Assembly: GCA_910579035.1 (NCBI GenBank)
Contig: CAJTSR010000011.1
Coordinates: 1-64,000 of the forward strand
DNA length: 64,000 nucleotides
Direction: 5' to 3'
From: an uncultured Muribaculaceae bacterium
GTDB lineage: Bacteria > Bacteroidota > Bacteroidia > Bacteroidales > Muribaculaceae
Shown here in pieces: positions 52,560 through 59,806 of the stretch (positions are counted from its first letter, which is position 1; each line of letters begins with the position of its first letter). The position numbers and the translations under genes are program-made. The notes beneath the pieces are model-generated. The model did not search any database. It was not told where the DNA came from and saw nothing but the letters and a program-made list of their open reading frames with translations.

Positions 52560-53782
52560 TGAAAACAGACATTGACCGCACCGCCAAAGGCCTGCCCGTT
52601 CTGCGGCTGCGCCGCGGAAAAGAAGAATCGCTCGACCGTTTCCACCCCTGGGTGTTCTCGGGAGCATTGACCCGCATGCCCGAAGAAAGCGACGGCATCG
52701 AAGAAGGCGACCTCGTTGCCGTGGCAGCCTCCGACGGACGCATAATAGGCACAGGCCACTTCCAGATAGGAAGCATCGCCGTGCGCATGCTTTCCTTTGA
52801 TGCCGACGAAGATATCGACGCGGCATTTTTCCGCACAAGGCTCTCGGACGCTATGGCAATGCGCCGCGCCGTCGGCCTGCCGTCGGAAAGCACCGACGCA
52901 TTCCGCCTCGTGCATGGCGAAGGCGACTTTCTGCCCGGCCTGGTGGTCGACATATACGGCGACACAGCCGTGATGCAGGCACACTCCCCCGGCATGCACT
53001 TCGCCCGCAATGTCATAGCCGACGAAATAACAGCCCTGCAGGGCCTCGGTGTGACAAACGTCTACTATAAATCGGAAACCACGCTGCCCTACAAGGCCCA
53101 TCTCGATCCGCAGAACGATTACATAACCGGCGCTTACAGCCATAATATCGCCACCGAGAACGGGCTGCGATTTCATATCGACTGGCTTCGCGGCCAGAAA
53201 ACAGGATTTTTCGTCGACCAGCGCGACAACCGCTCACTGCTCGGACAGTACAGCCGAGGGCGCAGCGTGCTTAACATGTTCTGCTACACCGGCGGATTCT
53301 CTGTCTACGCCCTCGCAGGCGGTGCCCGCGAGGTAATATCGGTAGACTCGTCAAGCAAGGCCATCAGCCTCACCGACGCCAACGTGGAGCTTAACTTCCC
53401 CGGCGATTCCCGCCATAAATCACATTCGGTGGACGCTTTTAAATACCTCGAAGGTATGGAAAACGGCGCCCACGACCTTATAATACTCGACCCGCCGGCA
53501 TTTGCCAAGCACCGCAGCGCCCTGCAAAGCGCCCTGCGCGGTTACAGGCGCCTTAACGCCCTCGCTTTCGAGAAAATAGCTCCGGGCGGCATTCTGTTTA
53601 CCTTCTCTTGCTCGCAGGCTGTCAACAGGGAGCAATTCCGCCTTGCCGTGTTCACAGCGGCAGCGCAAACCGGCAGGAAGGTGCGCATACTCCATCAGGT
53701 GACACAGCCCGCCGACCACCCCGTGAGCATCTACCACCCCGAGGGAGAATACCTAAAAGGACTTGTGCTCTACGTAAGTTAA
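52559..53782 (+). CDS. Class I SAM-dependent 23S rRNA methyltransferase, RlmI-like
   Basis: This is a 407-residue protein. A PUA-like RNA-binding domain spans 1-80 (PVLRLRRGKEESLDRFHPWV), followed by a linker domain and a Rossmann methyltransferase with SAM motif MFCYTGGFSVYALAGG and catalytic loop DPPAFAKH. Cys in FTFSCSQ matches the RlmI family (m5C1962). The start overlaps rseP's stop by one base. Confidence 0.88.
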   Translation: MKTDIDRTAKGLPVLRLRRGKEESLDRFHPWVFSGALTRMPEESDGIEEGDLVAVAASDGRIIGTGHFQIGSIAVRMLSFDADEDIDAAFFRTRLSDAMAMRRAVGLPSESTDAFRLVHGEGDFLPGLVVDIYGDTAVMQAHSPGMHFARNVIADEITALQGLGVTNVYYKSETTLPYKAHLDPQNDYITGAYSHNIATENGLRFHIDWLRGQKTGFFVDQRDNRSLLGQYSRGRSVLNMFCYTGGFSVYALAGGAREVISVDSSSKAISLTDANVELNFPGDSRHKSHSVDAFKYLEGMENGAHDLIILDPPAFAKHRSALQSALRGYRRLNALAFEKIAPGGILFTFSCSQAVNREQFRLAVFTAAAQTGRKVRILHQVTQPADHPVSIYHPEGEYLKGLVLYVS

Positions 53783-53788
53783 TATAAT

Positions 53789-53838
53789 CAAAAGCCCGGC
53801 AGTGCAGTACCACCAAACCCACAAGCCGGGCTTTGATT
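53789..53838. terminator. Terminator after the RlmI-like gene
   Basis: CAAAAGCCCGGC (53789-53800) and GCCGGGCTTTG (53825-53835) pair, separated by 24 bases, followed by ATTTTATT. Confidence 0.65.
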
Positions 53839-53884
53839 TTATTGGTTTTACGCGTCCGGCGCTTGCCTTTCGGCCTATTTTTAC

Positions 53885-53892
53885 TATCTTTG
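53885..53892 (+). promoter_or_regulatory. Promoter -7 box of the FHS transporter gene
   Basis: TATCTTTG 79 bp before the ATG; CTTG stands 19 bp upstream in the -33 position. Confidence 0.55.
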
Positions 53893-53971
53893 CATCTTGA
53901 AGCCCCATACGGAGCCTTACCTTGGATAATTTATAATAAACCATAACTAAAACCATCACACTAAAGTACCA

Positions 53972-55348
53972 ATGAAAAAATCAGCAACGGCTCCGTCGGC
54001 GCAACGAGGTAACATAGTGGCTATCATTGCCATGTTCTTCCTCTTTGCGATGATTTCGTTCGTAACCAATCTCGCCGCCCCCATCGGCACGATATGGGGC
54101 TACAAATTTGAAGGCAACTCCATGCTCGGCATGATGGGCAACATGATGAACTTCGCAGCCTATCTCTTTATGGGTATTCCTGCCGGCAACCTCCTTACAC
54201 GCATCGGTTATAAGAAAACAGCTCTCTGGGCCATGGCTGTGGGCGTGGCCGGTCTTTTTGTACAGTGGCTGTCGGGTGTTGTAGGTGCCGACGTCACCTT
54301 TGGGTCCGTAGGCGGCACAGCAGTTCCCCTCAACTTCTATATCTACCTCCTTGGCGCGTTTATCTGCGGTTTCTGCGTATGTATGCTCAACACCGTGGTT
54401 AACCCCATGCTCAACCTTCTCGGCGGCGGCGGCAACCGTGGCAACCAGCTGATTCAGACAGGCGGTTCGCTCAACTCCCTCTCCGGCACCCTTACCCCGC
54501 TCTTCGTAGGCGCTCTCATCGGCGCTCTCAGCCCCGCCACCACAATGGGAAATGTGGCTCCCCTGCTCTGGATTGCAATGGGTGTGTTCGCATTCGCTTT
54601 CATCGTAATCACATTCGTTTCCATTCCCGAGCCTAACCTCTCCAAAGGCAGCAGCAAGATCAAATATAGCCACTCGCCCTGGAACTTCCGCCACACAGTG
54701 TTCGGCGTAATCGGTATCTTCTTCTATGTAGGTATCGAAATCGGTATTCCCGGCACTCTCAACTTCTACCTTGCCGACCAGAGCGCCAACGGTGCCGGCA
54801 TCGTAGGCGAGGCTTCGGCCGTGGCCGGCGGCGTAGTTGCCATCTACTGGCTTCTGATGCTTGTAGGCCGTCTTGTATCGAGTGTTATCTCCGGCAAGGT
54901 ATCGAGCCGCACACAGCTTATCGTAGTATCGATGACTGCCATCGTGCTTATCTGCGTGGCCATCTTCCTTCCCACCGAATTCCGCGTTTCGATGCCCGCA
55001 TACAGCGCTACCGACGGCTTCTCTATGGCCGAAGTACCCGCCAAGGCAATGTTCCTCGTGCTTTGCGGCCTCTGCACATCTGTTATGTGGGGCGGCATCT
55101 TCAACCTCGCTGTCGAAGGCCTCGGCAAATACACCGCCCAGGCTTCCGGCATATTTATGATGATGGTTGTAGGCGGCGGCATCATGCCCCTTATCCAGAA
55201 TGCCATCGCCAACGGCGTAGGCTACATGGTATCCTACTGGCTCGTTGTGGCAATGCTCGCATATCTCTTCTTCTACGGCACCGTAGGATGCAAGAATGTC
55301 AACAAGGACATTCCCGTAGACGAAACATCTGACCCCCGCAATCTCTGA
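53972..55348 (+). CDS. MFS transporter of the FHS (FucP/GluP-like) type
   Basis: This 458-residue protein has 12 hydrophobic helices. The N-terminus IVAIIAMFFLFAMISFVTNL, the loop LLTRIGYKK (the GR-RK type loop of MFS), and VNPMLNLLGGGGNRGNQLIQ after TM4 mark the fucose-hexose:H+ symporter family. It is a single-gene unit with its own promoter and terminator, though next to the oxalate operon. Oxalate:formate exchange seems unlikely because its layout is that of sugar symporters. Confidence 0.85.
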   Translation: MKKSATAPSAQRGNIVAIIAMFFLFAMISFVTNLAAPIGTIWGYKFEGNSMLGMMGNMMNFAAYLFMGIPAGNLLTRIGYKKTALWAMAVGVAGLFVQWLSGVVGADVTFGSVGGTAVPLNFYIYLLGAFICGFCVCMLNTVVNPMLNLLGGGGNRGNQLIQTGGSLNSLSGTLTPLFVGALIGALSPATTMGNVAPLLWIAMGVFAFAFIVITFVSIPEPNLSKGSSKIKYSHSPWNFRHTVFGVIGIFFYVGIEIGIPGTLNFYLADQSANGAGIVGEASAVAGGVVAIYWLLMLVGRLVSSVISGKVSSRTQLIVVSMTAIVLICVAIFLPTEFRVSMPAYSATDGFSMAEVPAKAMFLVLCGLCTSVMWGGIFNLAVEGLGKYTAQASGIFMMMVVGGGIMPLIQNAIANGVGYMVSYWLVVAMLAYLFFYGTVGCKNVNKDIPVDETSDPRNL

Positions 55349-55369
55349 TAAACAACACACACTCGGCAC

Positions 55370-55404
55370 AGCGCCCGCGGATTCTGTCTGCGGGCGCTTT
55401 TTTT
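55370..55404 (+). terminator. Terminator after the FHS transporter
   Basis: GCGCCCGC (55371-55378) pairs with GCGGGCGC (55390-55397), followed by seven Ts. Confidence 0.9.
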
Positions 55405-55428
55405 GTGAACTTTAACGCTGCCGGCCTT

Positions 55429-55460
55429 GTTGATATATCAACTATTGCGATATATCATAC
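55429..55460 (+). promoter_or_regulatory. GATATATC boxes upstream of frc
   Basis: The perfect palindrome GTTGATATATCAAC (55429-55442) is followed by CGATATATCATAC (55448-55460); GATATATCA recurs after 17 bp. The same 13-mer CGATATATCATAC occurs at 59771-59783 before the amylase gene. No TAnnTTTG box precedes frc, so activated expression is plausible. Confidence 0.4.
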
Positions 55461-55513
55461 ACGCAATCACATAGCTTACATATTCTGCAAACCAAAATTC
55501 AAAAAAAACCGAT

Positions 55514-56818
55514 ATGAACTACGCTCCCCTACAAGGAATCAAGGTTGTCGACTTCACCGCAGTGCAGTCCGGCCCGTCGTGTACCCAGCTTTTAGCATGG
55601 CTTGGCGCCGAAGTAATAAAGATAGAACGCCCCGGCATGGGCGATGCCACCCGCAAGGAACTTCAGTTCGACCCTAACGAGCCGAGCTACTACTTCCTGC
55701 AGCTGAACTCCGACAAAAAATCAATAACTCTCGACGCCGCCACACCCGACGGCAAGGAAATCCTCACCAAGCTGATTCAGGGCTGCGATATATTCGTGGA
55801 AAACCTGCACCCGGGAGCTATGGAAAAACTCGGATTCGGCTGGGAGGTTGTACACAAACTCAACCCGAGGTGCATATACGGCACAATCAAAGGCTTTCCT
55901 CTAAGCTCGCGCTTTGCCGACCTCAAAGCCTATGAGCCAATAGCCCAGGTAACAGCCGGAGCTGCGTCCACCACCGGCTGGTGGGAGGGCGACAACGCTG
56001 TTCCGTCACAGAGCGGAGCCGCCCTTGGCGATTCCAACACCGGCATGCACCTCACCATAGGTCTGCTTGCCGCGCTCCAGCAGAGAGCAAGAACCGGCGA
56101 GGGCGTATACGTGTACCAGTCGATGCACAACGCCTGCCTTAACCTCTGCCGTGTCAAGACCCGCGACCAGCTTATGCTTGACCGCATCGGGTACCTCACC
56201 CAGTACCCGCAGTACCCCGACACAAAGTTCGGTGACTTCGTGCCCCGCTCCGGCAATCAGGAGGGTTCGGGCGTGCTTGGCTGGACTTACAAGTGCAAAG
56301 ACTGGGAAACCGACCCCAACGCATATGTATACATCATTCTGCAGCGTGATGCCAAAAACTTCGGAAAAGCATGTCAGGCTATGGGATTTGAAGACTGGGT
56401 TACCAACCCGGATTTCAATACTGCCGATGCCCGCGACCGCCACAAACAGGCAATCTACGCCCGCATACAGCAATGGTGTATCGACAAGGACAAATTCGAT
56501 GTACTAAAACTGCTCGCGCCTTACGGTGTGCCGTGCGCCCCCGTGCTGTCAACCAAGGAAATAATGACCGACGAATCGCTTTACGACGGCAACACCCTCG
56601 TGAAAATCGACCAAGGCGGCACAATCGGCGAGTTCGTGACTGTCGGAGTGCCCTTCACCCTGTCGAACTACCAGCCTTCTTACGGCCCGTGCCCCACCCT
56701 CGGCGGCAATACCGAGGAAGTACTCTCTGCTCTCGGCTACACGGCCGAACAGCAGGCACAGTTCAAAGCCAACGGAACCACCGACGTGGTAACGAAGCCC
56801 GAAGCTCCGGCGAAATAA
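55514..56818 (+). CDS. frc: Formyl-CoA:oxalate CoA-transferase
   Basis: This 434-residue class III CoA-transferase has an N-terminal CoA-binding block (LQGIKVVDFTAVQSGPSCTQ). The catalytic Asp lies in ALGDSNTGMHLTIGLLAALQ, a form typical of Frc rather than carnitine transferases. The block FVENLHPGAMEKLGFGWE is also family-typical. It converts oxalate plus formyl-CoA to oxalyl-CoA plus formate, feeding oxc, which is 19 bp downstream. Confidence 0.92.
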   Translation: MNYAPLQGIKVVDFTAVQSGPSCTQLLAWLGAEVIKIERPGMGDATRKELQFDPNEPSYYFLQLNSDKKSITLDAATPDGKEILTKLIQGCDIFVENLHPGAMEKLGFGWEVVHKLNPRCIYGTIKGFPLSSRFADLKAYEPIAQVTAGAASTTGWWEGDNAVPSQSGAALGDSNTGMHLTIGLLAALQQRARTGEGVYVYQSMHNACLNLCRVKTRDQLMLDRIGYLTQYPQYPDTKFGDFVPRSGNQEGSGVLGWTYKCKDWETDPNAYVYIILQRDAKNFGKACQAMGFEDWVTNPDFNTADARDRHKQAIYARIQQWCIDKDKFDVLKLLAPYGVPCAPVLSTKEIMTDESLYDGNTLVKIDQGGTIGEFVTVGVPFTLSNYQPSYGPCPTLGGNTEEVLSALGYTAEQQAQFKANGTTDVVTKPEAPAK

Positions 56819-56837
56819 CCATTAAACAACGAAAAAA

Positions 56838-58580
56838 ATGACAACACAAACACCCTCAACAACCACGCCTCAGGCACCGTCCTACCCGCAGCAAGTGACA
56901 GGTATGGATATTCTGGTGCGCGCGTTGGGCATGGTAGGCATCGACACGATGTACGGCCTTGTGGGTATACCTGTCACCGAACTTGCCTACATAGCCCAAG
57001 GACGCGGCATACGCTTCATAAGCTTCCGCCACGAACAGCAGGCAGGCATGGCCGCCGCCACCCATGGCTACGTGACAGGCAAGCCGGGAGTGCTCCTCAC
57101 GGTATCGTCGCTCGGCTTCCTGAACGGACTTACCGCAACGGCCAACGCCACGGTCAACTGCTACCCGATGATTCAGATCAGCGGATCGAGCGTGCGCGAA
57201 CCGATCGACCTGCTCCAAGGCACATACGAAGGACTCGACCAGCTCAGCATAGCCAAGCCCCTCGTCAAAGCCGCATACCGCGTCAACAAGCCCGAGGACA
57301 TACCCACGGCTGTGGTACGCGCATACCGCGCCGCAATATCAGGACGTCCCGGCGGCGTGTATCTCGATGTAACAACACCCTGCCTTGGTGCGATAATGAA
57401 TGCTGAAGATGCCGAAAAGCTCTTCTATTCGCCTGTAGACCTGTGCCCGGCAATGCCGCCTGCACCCGGCGCCATAGAGCGCGCCGTGGCTCTGCTCGCA
57501 TCAGCAAAGAAACCGGCAATCGTGATAGGCAAGGGCGCGGCGTATGCCCGCGTCGAAGAGCAGCTCAAAACACTCGTTGACAAAACCGGCATACCCTACT
57601 ACCCGATGTCCATGGCGAAAGGCGTCCTTCCTGACAACGGACCTCTCAGTGCCATCTCGTGCCGCTCCACCATCATGGCCGAAGCCGACGTGGTGATACT
57701 CGCCGGAGCACGCCTCAACTGGCTGCTGTCGCGAGGACACGGCAAATGGAGCCAGAACACCAAGTTTATACAGCTCGACATATCGCCGGAGGAAATCGAC
57801 TGCAACCGTCCGATTGCGGCACCGGTGGTAGGCGACCTCGCAAGCTCTCTCGAAGCGCTCACCGAAGGCATAGCGAGAGCCGGTATGAATATGGACCCCA
57901 CATGGGTACCCGGACTCCAGAAAGAAAGCGAAGCTAAGAACGCCAAGTTCAAAGGCCGTCTTGCCGACAATTCCTCGGCAATGCCTATGAACCACTGGAC
58001 GGCTCTCGGCGCCATAAAGCCCGTTTTGGAATCAAATCCTGACGTGATACTCGTCAACGAAGGAGCCAACACCCTCGACGACACCCGCGACAGCATCGAT
58101 ATGTCGCTCCCGCGCCACCGTATCGACTGTGCCACATGGGCAATCATGGGTATGGGCATGGGCTCTGCCATAGGCGCCGCCGTAGCTACGGGAAAAAGCG
58201 TCGTGGCAATCGAAGGCGACAGTGCCTTTGGCTTCTCAGGTATGGATTTCTCCACCATATGCCGCTTCAAGCTGCCCGTGACAGTGGTGATATTCAACAA
58301 CGGAGGCATATACAACGGCATAGGGGTGAACATGGGAACCGACGGCGATCCCGCTCCCACCACCCTCGATGTACGCGCCCGATATGACAAGTTGGGCGAT
58401 GCCTTCGGAGCCGCCACGTACTATGTGACCACCCCTCAGGAACTGACTGACGCGCTCACAAAGGCCATAGCGTCTAAAGCGCCCGCTCTCATCGATGTGC
58501 AGCTCGGAGCCGATTCAGGCAAGGAATCCGGCCACATCGGCTACCTCAACCCGACGCCCCTCGAAAACATAACCGTATAG
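56838..58580 (+). CDS. oxc: Oxalyl-CoA decarboxylase
   Basis: This 580-residue TPP enzyme carries the catalytic Glu in SFRHEQQAGMAAA, the TPP/Mg block GDSAFGFSGMDFSTICRFKL, and the active-site segment VIFNNGGIYNGI, all as in Oxalobacter OXC. It decarboxylates oxalyl-CoA to formyl-CoA and CO2. With frc it makes a complete oxalate-to-formate cycle and consumes a proton, which could help acid or energy balance. Confidence 0.95.
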   Translation: MTTQTPSTTTPQAPSYPQQVTGMDILVRALGMVGIDTMYGLVGIPVTELAYIAQGRGIRFISFRHEQQAGMAAATHGYVTGKPGVLLTVSSLGFLNGLTATANATVNCYPMIQISGSSVREPIDLLQGTYEGLDQLSIAKPLVKAAYRVNKPEDIPTAVVRAYRAAISGRPGGVYLDVTTPCLGAIMNAEDAEKLFYSPVDLCPAMPPAPGAIERAVALLASAKKPAIVIGKGAAYARVEEQLKTLVDKTGIPYYPMSMAKGVLPDNGPLSAISCRSTIMAEADVVILAGARLNWLLSRGHGKWSQNTKFIQLDISPEEIDCNRPIAAPVVGDLASSLEALTEGIARAGMNMDPTWVPGLQKESEAKNAKFKGRLADNSSAMPMNHWTALGAIKPVLESNPDVILVNEGANTLDDTRDSIDMSLPRHRIDCATWAIMGMGMGSAIGAAVATGKSVVAIEGDSAFGFSGMDFSTICRFKLPVTVVIFNNGGIYNGIGVNMGTDGDPAPTTLDVRARYDKLGDAFGAATYYVTTPQELTDALTKAIASKAPALIDVQLGADSGKESGHIGYLNPTPLENITV

Positions 58581-58595
58581 CGTAGGACATTCTAC

Positions 58596-58652
58596 AGCTG
58601 CGACGCCGAAAGGCGCCCGCCAACGGGCCGCCCCCGGCGCCGCAGCTTTTCT
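58596..58652 (+). terminator. Terminator after oxc
   Basis: AGCTGCG-A-CGCCG (58596-58608) pairs with CGGCG-C-CGCAGCT (58635-58647), followed by a T run. It may attenuate readthrough into the AEC gene. Confidence 0.65.
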
Positions 58653-58679
58653 TTTTTATCACCTTCTATCAGTTTATTT

Positions 58680-59654
58680 ATGCTTCACATCATTCTCTAC
58701 GCCATAGTCCCGATATTCGTAATAATGGCATTGGGATATTATTCGGGCAAGTCGGGCGCGTTTTCCGGCAACGAAGCACGCGTTTTCAACAAGCTGGTGC
58801 TTAACTACGCCCTCCCGGCAGCCTTGTTCGTGTCAATCATCAAGGCCAACCGCGCAATGCTCGCTGTCGATATCAAACTTACCATAGTGTCGTTCGTGGT
58901 ACTGATGGCCTGTTTCTTCCTCGTTTACTTTGTATTCAAGTACCTCTACAAAGACACCACTTCCGAAGCTGCCATTTCGGCTCTTATCAGCGGCTCTCCC
59001 ACAATCGGCTTTCTCGGGTTCGCCGTGCTGCAGCCTATTTTCGGCACCTCTGCCGCTGTGGGCCTCGTTATAGCTATCGTTGCCATCGAGGTTAACGCCC
59101 TCGGCATTCCTATCGGTCTAAGCCTCCTCAACGCCGGCGACGCCGCCAAGGCCGCGGCCGAGAACGGAGGCAAGAAGCCAAGCGCATGGAAGCCGGTGCT
59201 GCAAGCCCTCGAACAACCTGTTGCATGGGCGCCCATACTCGCTGTAATCCTCGTGCTCTGCGGCCTCAAATGGCCGACTTGGCTCGATCCGTCCTTCACC
59301 CTCATTGCCGGAGCAAACGCCTCTGTCGCCGTGTTCGCAGCCGGTATCACGCTCTCCTCAGTCAAAATCACGTTCAACAGCCAGGTTTTCATGGGTTCGT
59401 TCCTGAAACTCGTCATTATGCCACTGGCCATACTCGCCGTCGGCCTGATGGTGCATATGGATCCTCTCAACCTAAAGATGCTCGTTGTCTGCGCCGCCCT
59501 GCCTCCGGCATTTTCCGGCATTATCATAGCGAGCCGCTACAACTGCTATGTGGCAACCGGCACATCGTCGCTCGCGCTCAGCACACTGCTCTTTATGGGC
59601 GCATGCCCCCTGTGGATATGGCTTACCGACGTGGCTCTGAAAATGTTCGCATAA
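58680..59654 (+). CDS. AEC-family membrane transporter
   Basis: This 324-residue protein has ten hydrophobic helices in two halves, with the family opening IILYAIVPIFVIMALGYYSG and the NKLVLNYALPAALFVSI block. Auxin-efflux-carrier-type transporters accompany frc-oxc in E. coli (yfdV with yfdW/yfdU) and in lactobacilli, so it is a good candidate for oxalate uptake or formate exchange here. It follows a hairpin after oxc and could have a separate or readthrough transcript. Confidence 0.88.
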   Translation: MLHIILYAIVPIFVIMALGYYSGKSGAFSGNEARVFNKLVLNYALPAALFVSIIKANRAMLAVDIKLTIVSFVVLMACFFLVYFVFKYLYKDTTSEAAISALISGSPTIGFLGFAVLQPIFGTSAAVGLVIAIVAIEVNALGIPIGLSLLNAGDAAKAAAENGGKKPSAWKPVLQALEQPVAWAPILAVILVLCGLKWPTWLDPSFTLIAGANASVAVFAAGITLSSVKITFNSQVFMGSFLKLVIMPLAILAVGLMVHMDPLNLKMLVVCAALPPAFSGIIIASRYNCYVATGTSSLALSTLLFMGACPLWIWLTDVALKMFA

Positions 59655-59674
59655 AATCCCACATAATTTTCCCC

Positions 59675-59706
59675 AAAGCGTTCGGGACAGTCCGAACGCT
59701 TTTTTT
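59675..59706 (+). terminator. Terminator after the AEC transporter
   Basis: AAAGCGTTCGG (59675-59685) pairs perfectly with CCGAACGCTTT (59692-59702), followed by more Ts. Confidence 0.9.
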
Positions 59707-59714
59707 GCTGTCTT

Positions 59715-59746
59715 TTTGTATCTTACATCAATTTGTGCTATTTTTG
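59715..59746 (+). promoter_or_regulatory. Amylase gene promoter
   Basis: TTTG (59715-59718), 20 bp, TATTTTTG (59739-59746): full match to the consensus, 60 bp before the ATG. Confidence 0.75.
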
Positions 59747-59806
59747 CAGCAGAGAGGCGCGAAGCCGCTCCGATATATCATACTTACACCTTTTAACTAA
59801 CTATCA

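Noticed and set aside
53753..53959. 68-residue minus-strand frame after the RlmI-like gene
   Set aside because: It covers the terminator and the next promoter and has no coherent protein features.
53981..55369. 462-residue open frame on the minus strand
   Set aside because: Exact antisense of the FHS transporter; the Cys/His-rich translation reflects the reverse of hydrophobic codons.
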